Shown one piece after another: positions 22,682-29,879 of a stretch of DNA of 39,605 nucleotides. The DNA lies in IMG/VR virus record IMGVR_UViG_3300019487_000958, positions 1 through 39,605 of that record. One strand, given 5' to 3'. This DNA is from a virus. The notes beneath the pieces are model-generated. The model was not told where the DNA came from and did no database searches. It saw nothing but the letters and a program-made list of their open reading frames with translations. Position 1 is the first letter of the stretch. Each line of letters opens with the position of its first letter. Both the position numbers and the translations under genes were made by a program.

Positions 22682-23749
22682 TCAGAATGCGTTGATCTTG
22701 ACGATTGAGCGCGGGTACTTGATTCGCGGCCCGCCATAGACGCCGTGAACGACGCCGATGCTCGGATTGCCCGATGCGCCGAGTTGCGCAAGGCTCACCG
22801 CCTCAGTTCCGGTTGAATTCGGCTGCCCGTTGACGGTGATGAAAGCGAACCTTCCCGGAGCAGGCATACCACCCTGCGAGCGGTGCAGGCTCGGAGTCGT
22901 GCAGTAGTCGCCTACCTTCTGCCCAGGCGGACGCTTGCCCTCGATGATCACTTTCCCGTTCGCTATGAATCGCTGAAAATCACCCTGATCAGGGTAGAAG
23001 CCTTCGTCGTGAATGTCCCATATCGGCAGCCCGCGCGCTTCCATCATCTTGTTGAACTGCATGAGGTCGAAGGCCGCCGCCTTGAAATTATCGACGTTGA
23101 ACCCGCGCAGATCGTCAGCATTCGTGTTCTCAAGAATCTTGTTGAAGGTCGCCTGATTGCTGTGAGCGATTGCTCCCTGCGCGCTCGCTCCCGTTCCGGC
23201 GAACAGGAGCTTCACAGCGTTGAGGTCTTTCAAGGGCGCGGCGGTCGCCAACTGATCCCAGGCGACATTGGGCGTGTACTCCTGAATGGGGAAAGTTTCG
23301 TTCAGGATGTAACCGTTTTCGTTGATCGTAAGTGCGCCTTGAAGAGCCTGCCAGATTTCCCACTCGATTCGGATGTCGTCTTTATTCATCCCCCGAAGGA
23401 AGGCTTCCATCACGAGGTCTTGAATGCTGATGACTCCGCCGAGCGTGCCGAAGGCGCGGGCCTTCAATAGCTCCGACTCTTTGACGAGTTCGGTTTCCTT
23501 GTGCGGGATCGGCTCATAAGACTTGAGCTTCGAGCCGGGACGCGATGCAACCTTCGGGTCTGTGTCCATCGTGTGAACAGAAGTCATCCCCTTTTCGTTG
23601 TCCAGTTCGTCCCACTCGACTACTTGAGATTGTTTCCCCACTACGGGCAGAATCATTTGACCCTTCAACTTAGAAGAGTCGCGCTGATACTCCTGAGTCG
23701 TGAAATCCATCTCCACGTTTGTCGGGAACTTCAAAACTAAACCTTGCAT
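22682..23749 (-). CDS. Major capsid protein, family E type
   Basis: A 355-residue protein. SKLKGQMILPVVGKQSQVVEWDELDNEKGM, RPGSKLKSYEPIPHKE, RAFGTLGGVISIQDLVMEA and a C-terminal WDIHDEGFYPDQGDFQRFIANGKVIIEGKRPPG fit the major capsid protein E family (HK97 fold). It forms the icosahedral head. AAGGAGG precedes the ATG. It lies directly after the decoration gene, and protease/scaffold precedes both, in the usual order. Confidence 0.88.
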   Translation of the reverse strand: MQGLVLKFPTNVEMDFTTQEYQRDSSKLKGQMILPVVGKQSQVVEWDELDNEKGMTSVHTMDTDPKVASRPGSKLKSYEPIPHKETELVKESELLKARAFGTLGGVISIQDLVMEAFLRGMNKDDIRIEWEIWQALQGALTINENGYILNETFPIQEYTPNVAWDQLATAAPLKDLNAVKLLFAGTGASAQGAIAHSNQATFNKILENTNADDLRGFNVDNFKAAAFDLMQFNKMMEARGLPIWDIHDEGFYPDQGDFQRFIANGKVIIEGKRPPGQKVGDYCTTPSLHRSQGGMPAPGRFAFITVNGQPNSTGTEAVSLAQLGASGNPSIGVVHGVYGGPRIKYPRSIVKINAF

Positions 23750-23758
23750 AGTGCCTCC

Positions 23759-24316
23759 TTAGAACTTGAATATCCCGCCCGCGACCGATGCGCCCGCGAG
23801 TTCGGATTTCGCCGATGTATCCAGACCGCGCAGCTTGCTCTCAACGAGCTTGCCGCTTACGATTGCCGCAATGGGAGTGTCTGCCGTGCCGTCAGTCTCG
23901 TGATCAGAGACGCCCTGCGCGACCTGTGAGCCATCCTGAGCGACGACTCCCACGCCCGCCGCGACGTTACTTGCAGAGTTGCCTGTGAGGGTCACTGTGT
24001 CCGGCGTGGTCGAAGTGTTAATCGATTGCACCGTGCCAATCGCATTGCCCGCGGCATCTTTCAGCACATCCCCGGCCTTGAACACGCTGGCATCCTCGAC
24101 CTGTCCGGTCGGCGAGTTGTCAGCGAAGCCTGTGCCTGTCGCATTCGTGCGCGAGCGACGGCGATACTTGCCCGACGCTGTAATCTTGCCGATCACATCG
24201 CCCTGCTTGACGATGAAAGTATTTGCGACCGTCACGCCGACTGATGCAGACGGATGACCGCTCAACGCTTCAAGCTGCACTCTCTCAGGGAAAGTTTCTT
24301 TCGTGGTTGTCGGCAT
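23759..24316 (-). CDS. Head decoration protein-like
   Basis: A 185-residue, Ala/Gly/Thr/Val-rich beta protein. TFIVKQGDVIGKITASGKYRR, FKAGDVLKDAAGNAIGTVQSINT and IAAIVSGKLVESKLRGLDTSAKSEL are typical of small head-decoration (gpD/DUF2190-like) proteins. It follows the protease with TAATG coupling and GGAGG upstream. It should stabilise the capsid surface. Confidence 0.75.
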   Translation of the reverse strand: MPTTTKETFPERVQLEALSGHPSASVGVTVANTFIVKQGDVIGKITASGKYRRRSRTNATGTGFADNSPTGQVEDASVFKAGDVLKDAAGNAIGTVQSINTSTTPDTVTLTGNSASNVAAGVGVVAQDGSQVAQGVSDHETDGTADTPIAAIVSGKLVESKLRGLDTSAKSELAGASVAGGIFKF

Positions 24317-24930
24317 TATTGCGCACCTCCTTTCGCGGTTAATCCGGCTGCCGTGCGAAGCTCTTCCTGGCGTTCGGGGCTGATCGCATCAGCAGCGCCA
24401 GCCGATGTCTTCAGAGAGCCGAAGCCCTCGCCGAACTGGATGAACGCCGGGAGCTTCTCCATGAAGTTTCTGAACCACATGAGCGGCGCGCTCTCGGTCT
24501 TAGTCTCGACCTTCTTGTCGCCTTCCTCAGAGAAGCTGATGACAGTGACTTTCTGCTCGACGCCGCTGATCGCTTCCATAAACTCGATCAGTCCCATTTC
24601 ACGAAACGCGGGCGGGCATTTCGCAGGGCCGAGGCGTTCACAGAACGAAATCAACTCTGCGCGAGTCGTTGACGTAGCCTGCTGCTCGACCTGCTTGCGC
24701 AGAGCTTTGTTATCAGTTTCGAGCGCAGTCATCTTTTCGTTGAAGTTCGCCGTCGCCGCTGCGGTCGCTGATTTGACAGCCTCCGCGATCTTCGCCGTCA
24801 GATCAGCTTCGCTGAAGCTGCGAGCGTCTACGCTCGCCGGTTGGCCTTCGTCTGTCTTGCCGCCGAAAACCGCTTTCAGTTTTTCGACAAGCTTCGCGGC
24901 GAAACCCTCCTGTGCTTTTTCATCAAACAT
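24316..24930 (-). CDS. Internal start: scaffold protein (Mu Z-like)
   Basis: In-frame ATG at 24930, with GAGGA and 7-base spacing, gives 204 residues starting MFDEKAQEGFAAKLVEKL. This is the scaffold half of the protease gene. Mu makes a separate scaffold (gpZ) from such an internal start. Confidence 0.6.
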   Translation of the reverse strand: MFDEKAQEGFAAKLVEKLKAVFGGKTDEGQPASVDARSFSEADLTAKIAEAVKSATAAATANFNEKMTALETDNKALRKQVEQQATSTTRAELISFCERLGPAKCPPAFREMGLIEFMEAISGVEQKVTVISFSEEGDKKVETKTESAPLMWFRNFMEKLPAFIQFGEGFGSLKTSAGAADAISPERQEELRTAAGLTAKGGAQ

Positions 24931-25392
24931 AGTTTCGTCCTCGCTGAAATTGATTGATTCGAAGGCAACCGATTCGCCTTCCGAGAATTGAATGTTGCGC
25001 AGTCCTTTGACCGCGGGCGGAGTCGCGCCGAGGAATCCGACGTGGCGCAATGAAAGGATATTGCTGTTCGGCGCAGTTTTCTGATCGACGTAAAATGAAG
25101 CCGAGCGTTTTTTGAATTTGCCGTCTTTGACCAGTTGCTCGAATTGAGAGTCAACGTCTCGAAACTGAGCTTCCAATCGATCATCATTCACACGCAATGC
25201 AGCGACCCATCCATATGCTGGTGCGTCGTTATCAGGGTGTCCGATGACGGCGGGAGCTTCGTGCTGCGCGGGATCGTATGAAGAGGCAACCTGTTCCAGA
25301 AACTCAGAAGTGATGTCCCACTCGCGGCCTTGATGATCGCGCTGTTTGCCCGCGCTAAAAACCTCGATCCAGTGTCCGTTGAAGTTGTGCAT
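24316..25392 (-). CDS. Mu I-like capsid maturation protease with scaffold domain
   Basis: A 358-residue protein. Residues 1-130 are the protease (pattern AVIGHPDNDAPAYGWVAAL, KKRSASFY, LRHVGFLGATPPAVKGL). Residues ~155-300 are helical scaffold (FAAKLVEKLKAVFGG, FNEKMTALETDNKALRKQVEQQ). ATG at residue 155 (24930) has GAGGA 7 bases upstream, so a separate scaffold protein, like Mu gpZ, is likely. The main ATG lies 6 bases after a terminator-like hairpin and has no Shine-Dalgarno. Confidence 0.85.
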   Translation of the reverse strand: MHNFNGHWIEVFSAGKQRDHQGREWDITSEFLEQVASSYDPAQHEAPAVIGHPDNDAPAYGWVAALRVNDDRLEAQFRDVDSQFEQLVKDGKFKKRSASFYVDQKTAPNSNILSLRHVGFLGATPPAVKGLRNIQFSEGESVAFESINFSEDETMFDEKAQEGFAAKLVEKLKAVFGGKTDEGQPASVDARSFSEADLTAKIAEAVKSATAAATANFNEKMTALETDNKALRKQVEQQATSTTRAELISFCERLGPAKCPPAFREMGLIEFMEAISGVEQKVTVISFSEEGDKKVETKTESAPLMWFRNFMEKLPAFIQFGEGFGSLKTSAGAADAISPERQEELRTAAGLTAKGGAQ

Positions 25393-25398
25393 AAAGCG

Positions 25399-25431
25399 AA
25401 AAAGCCCGACGACCTTTTCAGATCGTCGGGC
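25399..25431 (-). terminator. Rho-independent terminator-like hairpin just before the protease ATG
   Basis: GCCCGACGA and TCGTCGGGC form a perfect 9-bp stem with a 10-base loop, followed by five Ts on the minus strand. Transcription from the upstream metalloprotease-like genes would pass it, so it may divide the early-capsid unit or act as an attenuator of the protease. Confidence 0.7.
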
Positions 25432-25527
25432 CTCAATGGGCCTCTATAATTGCTATTAAGGCGCTCCCAGGCGCTCAATGTCGGGGCTATATTACGCTCT
25501 TGCCATTCAGATTACAAGCAAAGATTT

Positions 25528-25740
25528 TCAGGCGGCGTTTTCCTCACCCTCTCTGACGCAACCATACGGAACCTCGCTGCGTGCGCGAGCCAGCCACGTT
25601 CGCGCTCGATCCTCGCTGATGCGATAGAGAATTTGCATAGCCTCTACCGCCTCGTCTTCGGTCAGTCCCGGAAAATCGGTCTTAACCTCAGTTTCTCCTT
25701 TCAGCAGTTCGAGCAGTCTGTCCGCTTCTTGCTGAGTCAT
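25528..25740 (-). CDS. Small acidic protein before the protease
   Basis: A 70-residue protein from the ATG at 25740, which overlaps the stop of the metalloprotease-like gene (ATGA). It is helical and acidic (QQEADRLLELLKGETEV, EDEAVEAMQILYRIS). Function unknown; position between minor head and protease genes. Confidence 0.6.
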   Translation of the reverse strand: MTQQEADRLLELLKGETEVKTDFPGLTEDEAVEAMQILYRISEDRARTWLARARSEVPYGCVREGEENAA

Positions 25741-26426
25741 TTCAGCCATCTGATCTTCGCCAAAACCCTTTCTATAGTTTCTGCTATCGCTGCGAAGTCA
25801 TCATCCATCCAATGCTCCCAGCGATAGATGTTGTCCTCATTATGCCTTATCGCATCGATCAATCTCAATAGCTCTCGGTTCTGCGACCTGACGGCTATGA
25901 ACTGAGCATAGCTGCGCGCAAAGAGTTCTCCCCGCTCAAGCAGGTAACGGACTTCGCCCTGATCTATATGCTTGACGATTGAGATGATGCCGGGAGTGCG
26001 GGTGACATCTATCTTCTGAAGCGCGCGAAGCTGTTTGTATGCTTTGCTGTTTTGCACGGCCCGCCGCCAATCTACCATCAATCTGGATTTCTCCGAGGCG
26101 AAGAGTCCCTTCTGGCCGATTCCCTGATGATCGAGGAAATGACCTACCTCGTGAACGAAGGTCAACGGCCATTCCGAATGATTATTATTGATGGCCAGAC
26201 GCCGAGCTTCGTTGTCGTCGTGGAGATACTGGCCGGGGTCTTTCATAGATCGCGTGCGAATGACAGAAAGCACAGGCAAGTTTTCAACCGCGTGAACCGA
26301 TTCGATAGCATCGATGAAAGGCTTGACGAATTGAGTGTCTTTGTTGAGCTTGAGGAATTGCCCGACTTGCTGAGTAGCCAACGGCTGACTCTTTCGCGCA
26401 ACCCGCGCCTCGATCACCTGCTTCAA
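25737..26426 (-). CDS. Zinc metallopeptidase-like head protein
   Basis: A 229-residue protein starting at the TTG at 26426, which overlaps the upstream stop. It contains HEVGHFLDHQGIG (HExxH plus further acidic/His residues), a zinc-peptidase signature, and ELFARSYAQFIAV downstream, typical of family partners. Such domains are sometimes fused to phage minor head (MuF-type) proteins; here it stands alone. It may process a head protein or be a toxin-like cargo. The gene upstream is cut by the insertion. Confidence 0.6.
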   Translation of the reverse strand: MKQVIEARVARKSQPLATQQVGQFLKLNKDTQFVKPFIDAIESVHAVENLPVLSVIRTRSMKDPGQYLHDDNEARRLAINNNHSEWPLTFVHEVGHFLDHQGIGQKGLFASEKSRLMVDWRRAVQNSKAYKQLRALQKIDVTRTPGIISIVKHIDQGEVRYLLERGELFARSYAQFIAVRSQNRELLRLIDAIRHNEDNIYRWEHWMDDDFAAIAETIERVLAKIRWLK

Positions 26427-26521
26427 TCCCCCTGCGGCGGCACGCCCTGAAAGGTTCCCTCTGCCGCAAGATCGTAAACCGCAGTTCCTATCTCAGCCTT
26501 CGCCGGGTTGCCGTTCTCGTC
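26423..26521 (-). pseudogene. C-terminal remnant of a head gene cut by the insertion sequence
   Basis: Thirty-two codons from the exact end of the insertion sequence: DENGNPAKAEIGTAVYDLAA continuing to QGVPPQGD and a stop that overlaps the next start. It must be the 3' end of a larger gene, from its place probably portal or minor head protein. Which one cannot be told. Confidence 0.6.
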
Positions 26522-26551
26522 GTGACTACTCCGCGCCCTAGAAGGACGCGG
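26522..26551 (-). other. Insertion sequence right-end hairpin
   Basis: CCGCGTCC and GGGCGCGG form an 8-bp stem with one G-T pair around TTCTA, followed by AGTAGTCAC. The hairpin overlaps the tnpB stop. This is the structure recognised by TnpA, and transcripts here would form the end of an omega RNA whose guide is the following phage sequence. Confidence 0.7.
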
Positions 26552-27656
26552 CTTCTATGGTCTGTTGACCAAGACTCTGTAGCCCCAGAGTCAGAATGTT
26601 TATAGCGGCGTTGTGGTCGCGGTCTATGACCAATCCACAGCCTGAGCAATTATGAATACGAACGCTCAAACTTTTAGGGACTATCTCACCGCACCCGCTA
26701 CACATCTGACTTGTGTTGCGCGGATTGACTTGCACCACACGACGCCCAGCTTCTTCCGCTTTGTACGTTGTGAAGAGGACAAGTTGATTCCACGCCGCGT
26801 CTGCGATGGACTTGGCGAGACAGTGATTCTTGAGCATCCCGCGTATGTTCAGATTTTCAAATACGATAGTTTGATAGCGATTGACGAGTTTGCGGCTCTC
26901 TTGATGAGCAAAGTCTTTGCGCTTGTTGGCTACGCGCTCATGAACATGCGCAACTACCTTTCGTCGCTTCTTTCGCTCTGGACTGCCCTTAGTCGCTGCG
27001 CTCAGTTTTCTTTGAGCTTTGGCAAGCTGCTTTTCTTCGGCGCGAAAGAATCGAGGATTGTGAATCGGCTCACCGTTCGACAGCACAGCAAATTCTTTCA
27101 ACCCGCAGTCAACGCCCGCCGTCTCAAGTGTGACGGGCATTGGCTCTATCTCACACTCAACCGAAAAGCAGGCATACCATTTGCCCGTAGATGTGCGGGT
27201 GATGGTCAGTGTCTTGATTTTGCCTTCGATGGGGCGATGCTGTTTGATTTTCACCTTACCGATTTTAGAGAGCCGCAGCTTGCCATGCTCGATAGCAAAT
27301 CCAGACTGCGAATAGGTGAAGCTGTCATATCGAGCGCGAGCGCGAAAGCGCGGGTAGCCCGGCTTATCGCCAGTCTTCACACGGCGAAAGAATGCGTCAA
27401 AGGCTTTGTCGAGGCGCTTCAATACCTCTTGCAATACCTGCGAGTGAACCGTGTTCAACTCAGGCCGAATCTCTTTGATTTCGGGCAACTGGACGGCTTG
27501 ACAGTGGTAGTTGATCGTCGTGCGGCTGATGCGGTAAGCGTCGCGCCGTTCCTGCAATCCGGCATTGTACAACTCACAACAAAGCCCAAGCGTGCGCTCA
27601 AGCTTTGTCACCTGAGCGCGGCTTGGGTAGATTCGATATTTGAAAGCCTTGAGCAT
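26538..27656 (-). CDS. tnpB: TnpB RNA-guided nuclease
   Basis: A 372-residue TnpB. RuvC-like residues are D183 (GVDCGLKEFAVLSNG), E267 (VFENLNIRGML) and D347 (IDRDHNAAIN). The zinc finger has C319, C322, C337 and C340. All catalytic residues are present. TnpB uses an omega RNA from the right end to cut empty donor sites and favours retention of the element. The start ATG is one base after the tnpA stop. Confidence 0.93.
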   Translation of the reverse strand: MLKAFKYRIYPSRAQVTKLERTLGLCCELYNAGLQERRDAYRISRTTINYHCQAVQLPEIKEIRPELNTVHSQVLQEVLKRLDKAFDAFFRRVKTGDKPGYPRFRARARYDSFTYSQSGFAIEHGKLRLSKIGKVKIKQHRPIEGKIKTLTITRTSTGKWYACFSVECEIEPMPVTLETAGVDCGLKEFAVLSNGEPIHNPRFFRAEEKQLAKAQRKLSAATKGSPERKKRRKVVAHVHERVANKRKDFAHQESRKLVNRYQTIVFENLNIRGMLKNHCLAKSIADAAWNQLVLFTTYKAEEAGRRVVQVNPRNTSQMCSGCGEIVPKSLSVRIHNCSGCGLVIDRDHNAAINILTLGLQSLGQQTIEAASF

Positions 27657-28061
27657 TTACTTGACTCTCTGCGATTCAACGTATCGCTTGATGACTTCCA
27701 AAGGTGCGCCGCCAACCGTGACGACAAAGTAAGACGGACTCCACAGATGCCCTTTCCAGAGCCGATTGCGAAGCGTCGGGAACTCTCGAAAGAGTTTGTA
27801 AGCCGTCGCGCCTTTGAGCCTGTTGACTACTTCCGAAAGCGAATCACTAGGCTTGCACCTGAACACAACATGGATGTGGTCAACTTCAGTCTCTACAGCC
27901 ACAAGCTGACAATCGCGCTCTTTGAGAATGTCAGCGACCATTTCTTTGAGCCTGTCGCCTATTCGGTGCGTCAAAACCGTGCGGCGATACTTGACGCACC
28001 ATACCAGATGATAGGTGAGCAGGAAAGTCGAGTGCGCGCCGGATTGCAATTCGTATTTCAT
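27657..28061 (-). CDS. tnpA: TnpA Y1 transposase
   Basis: A 134-residue IS200/IS605 transposase. The HUH motif is H62-I-H64 (DHIHVVF) and the catalytic tyrosine is Y127 (IKRYVESQ). It seems complete. Its ATG overlaps the stop of the 220-residue gene (TAATG), an unusual arrangement for an IS200-type element, where a palindromic left end normally precedes tnpA. Confidence 0.93.
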   Translation of the reverse strand: MKYELQSGAHSTFLLTYHLVWCVKYRRTVLTHRIGDRLKEMVADILKERDCQLVAVETEVDHIHVVFRCKPSDSLSEVVNRLKGATAYKLFREFPTLRNRLWKGHLWSPSYFVVTVGGAPLEVIKRYVESQRVK

Positions 28062-28723
28062 TACCTGCGCCCCTTGCGGCTGGTTTTGATAGCCTTGCGG
28101 GTGAAGGTTTCTTCTGCATCGCTGTATCTGATGGCGTGGCAGTATGCGCGATGGGAAACCGTGTCAACGAGTCGCCTTCTGTCGGACGGGTTTGGTTCAT
28201 TGCCTACGCCTACAATCAAGGCGATGAGAGCAACGGCCTTTTCTTCATCGTGGTTTGCGTCTAACTCGAACAAGGCATCGGTTAGCTGGCTAACCAGTTC
28301 AACTGAAACTGACTTGTGTGGTCGCCTGTCAGTCTCTTCTTTCGTCGCCTGTATCGCTCGCTTTCTGTCGTTTGCTGTCAATGCCTCAATCCATTCTTTG
28401 TCTGGAACAAAGGGAATCTGGCTGATTTTGCGGCAGACGATTGGATACAGGCAGAGTTCGGCTTCAGGTGTTTGTGTGGTGTCCAGACGGAACAGGTCAT
28501 CAAGATACGCCCTGATGAATTTGCGGACTTTTTTAGGGGTCTGCGGGTTGACCATTGCTGATGCGATATTGCGCGCCACTCGCTCAACTTCGGCGTTGCA
28601 TACTTTCGCATCGGTGAGGTTCTTGACGTGCAGTTTTTCCGATTCGGTCAGGTTAGGAGGTTCGTATTGATGCTGATAGGACTGCTTATCGGCTTGCTTG
28701 CCTTTGTCCTGCTGTGTTCCCAT
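28061..28723 (-). CDS. Unknown protein coupled to tnpA
   Basis: A 220-residue protein of no recognised family. N-terminal 20 residues are Gln/Lys/Asp-rich; the rest is helical (AEVERVARNIASAMVNP, KKVRKFIRAYLDDLFRL, LVSQLTDALFELDANHDEEKAVALIALI). It has a good site (AAAGGAAGG 9 bases upstream) and a strong inverted repeat before that. TAATG coupling to tnpA suggests it travels with the element. The last residues (KAIKTSRKGRR) are basic and may be encoded by insertion-sequence end sequence. Confidence 0.6.
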   Translation of the reverse strand: MGTQQDKGKQADKQSYQHQYEPPNLTESEKLHVKNLTDAKVCNAEVERVARNIASAMVNPQTPKKVRKFIRAYLDDLFRLDTTQTPEAELCLYPIVCRKISQIPFVPDKEWIEALTANDRKRAIQATKEETDRRPHKSVSVELVSQLTDALFELDANHDEEKAVALIALIVGVGNEPNPSDRRRLVDTVSHRAYCHAIRYSDAEETFTRKAIKTSRKGRR

Positions 28724-28753
28724 GAGAATGACCTTCCTTTCGAGGTTGGTTGC

Positions 28754-28794
28754 GGGGAGCGAGTTGTGACTTTTGCTGGTTTCACTCGCTCCCC
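28754..28794. repeat. 11-bp perfect inverted repeat upstream of the 220-aa gene
   Basis: GGGGAGCGAGT and ACTCGCTCCCC are separated by 19 bases. It lies 31 bases before the ATG, without a T-run on either strand, so it is more like an operator or RNA leader structure than a terminator. Confidence 0.7.
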
Positions 28795-28855
28795 TAGCTA
28801 TTTGTTTTGGCGCAACACTGACGCGGGGGAAAGGTCAGGTGCGCCGCTTCTCGGC

Positions 28856-28993
28856 TCAAATCTCGATACCATCGACGCGCATCGGTTGTTGCTTGCGCTC
28901 AACTACGATGACTTGGGTTCCGTGACTCCAAGTTGTGCGCGTGATGTATTCCGGCTTCGCTTCGTTTTGCTTCGTTTCGTTCGTCTTTTGCAT
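28856..28993 (-). CDS. Small 45-residue protein
   Basis: Forty-five residues starting MQKTNETKQNEAKPEYITRT and ending VERKQQPMRVDGIEI. The ATG at 28993 follows AGGAGATGAAGC closely, and a strong promoter lies 40 bases upstream. A longer open frame further upstream lacks a ribosome site. It is transcribed away from the XRE gene. Function unknown. Confidence 0.6.
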   Translation of the reverse strand: MQKTNETKQNEAKPEYITRTTWSHGTQVIVVERKQQPMRVDGIEI

Positions 28994-29032
28994 TGCTTCA
29001 TCTCCTATGCGGTAATCAATTTCAACATCACC

Positions 29033-29061
29033 ATAATACAAAATCAGTATGCGGAAGTCAA
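29033..29061 (-). promoter_or_regulatory. Sigma70-type promoter for the 45-aa gene
   Basis: TTGACT at 29061-29056, 17-bp spacer, TATTAT at 29038-29033. It is near consensus and places the start about 33 bases before the ATG at 28993. Confidence 0.8.
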
Positions 29062-29093
29062 TAGAAAAGTATGGAGATGTGCATATTATTTTA

Positions 29094-29122
29094 TTGATTT
29101 TTTCGAGTCGGCTTGGTACTAT
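29094..29122 (+). promoter_or_regulatory. Promoter for the XRE regulator
   Basis: TTGATT at 29094-29099, 17-bp spacer, TACTAT at 29117-29122. The expected start is about 4 bases before the ATG at 29133, so the message is nearly leaderless. Confidence 0.6.
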
Positions 29123-29132
29123 GAACGGCAAG

Positions 29133-29345
29133 ATGGCTACAGTAAGGCTTATTATAAGAGAAGTCGCGGAGGCGAAAGGTATAACAACACCTTTTGCTTT
29201 ATCCAACGAAACAGGTTTGAACTATGCGATTTGTCACAGACTTTGGCAGGGAGAGCAGCGAAGGGTAGATGTTTCAACGCTCGCGGCTATTTGCTCTGCA
29301 CTGAAAGTGAAGCCCGGACAGCTATTCGAGTATACGGCAGACTAA
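29133..29345 (+). CDS. XRE/Cro-type HTH regulator
   Basis: Seventy residues from the ATG at 29133 (MATVRLIIREVAEAKG). The HTH is FALSNETGLNYAICHRLWQGEQRRVDVSTLAAICSALKVKPGQLF. It is divergent from the 45-residue and 220-residue genes, with back-to-back promoters, so it probably represses both arms. A structured RNA-like segment starts one base after its stop. Such small XRE proteins are common as stand-alone regulators and antitoxins. Confidence 0.8.
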   Translation: MATVRLIIREVAEAKGITTPFALSNETGLNYAICHRLWQGEQRRVDVSTLAAICSALKVKPGQLFEYTAD

Positions 29346-29466
29346 ACAGCAAGGCGGAAGTCTCCGCAAAACCTCAATACTACAGTAGCGAAAACCATAG
29401 CCGCTTCGCCCTGCTTACGCAGGAACGAAGACGGCGCGAAATTCATCCTCTGCCTAAAGTCAGAGG
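29346..29466 (+). ncRNA. Structured RNA-like segment, possible omega RNA/insertion-sequence end
   Basis: Four stems follow one another: GCGGA/TCCGC (29354-29367), CTAC-A-GTAG, a nested stem GCCGCTTCG/CGAAGACGGC (29400-29435) with inner CCTGC/GCAGG, and CCTCTG/CAGAGG (29447-29466) around CCTAAAGT. The last hairpin resembles IS200/IS605 end hairpins and the phage gene is cut just beyond it. If so, it is the right end or omega RNA of a lost plus-oriented tnpB element, or the left end of the present one. Confidence 0.5.
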
Positions 29467-29879
29467 TCTTCTTTCGCAGCTTGATAAATCGAGAAGAAGT
29501 CCCTCATTCGTTCCGCGCGCTTGGTCAACACCTGAAACGTATGCCAATGCGCGGCGCGCATAATCTCGTATATGCGCTCGATCCATTCGTATTTGACCTT
29601 CTCGTGAAAGAGATCGCTCATCGAGTTGACGAAGATTCTGCGCGGTTTCTTCCAGCGCAACGGGTCTTCGAGATGCTCTTCAATCAATCGCACTTCGCCA
29701 GTCCAACGCGGGCCGCTTTCGGTCATCACCGCGAGTCCCTGATATGGTTGCCCCTCGCCGGAGAATCGCGCAGCCACGCGCTCGGCGTAGCAATTCCGGC
29801 AGCCTTCACTCACGCGAGAGCAGCCGCGAATCGGATTCCAGGTCGCATCAGTCCATTCGATTTTTGACTTGTCGCCCAT
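29460..29879 (-). pseudogene. Truncated DUF5131 (phage Gp37/Gp68) protein
   Basis: 139 residues from the ATG at 29879 (AGGA upstream). KIEWTDATWNPIRGCSRVSE and GCRNCYAERVAARF with C20, C27 and C30, then FVNSMSDLFHEKV and HTFQVLTKRAERMRDF match DUF5131, whose members normally reach well over 200 residues. The sequence ends in the hairpin at 29460 instead of continuing to the usual LPNVW-like region, so its 3' part is lost. The Cys cluster resembles radical SAM enzymes. Confidence 0.75.

Larger units (their letters stand above)
26522..28061 (-). mobile_element. IS200/IS605-family element (tnpA-tnpB)
   Basis: tnpA and tnpB lie in the same direction, one base apart. The right end is clear: a terminal hairpin followed by AGTAGTCAC at 26522, at which a truncated phage gene resumes. 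The left end is not certain: it may lie just before tnpA or out at ~29470, in which case the three genes upstream are cargo. IS200/IS605 elements leave no target duplication and use no terminal inverted repeats. Confidence 0.8.

Noticed and set aside
26652-28670. A 672-codon plus-strand frame opposite tnpA and tnpB
   Set aside because: It is the antisense of two well-conserved transposon genes and has no recognisable motif of its own.
28856-29206. Longer 116-codon version of the 45-residue gene
   Set aside because: Its first 71 codons run through the promoter and the divergent leader and have no ribosome site; the ATG at 28993 has a strong one.
28628-29563. A 311-codon plus-strand frame through the XRE region
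   Set aside because: It reads through the promoter, the XRE gene in another frame and the RNA-like stems; no motif.
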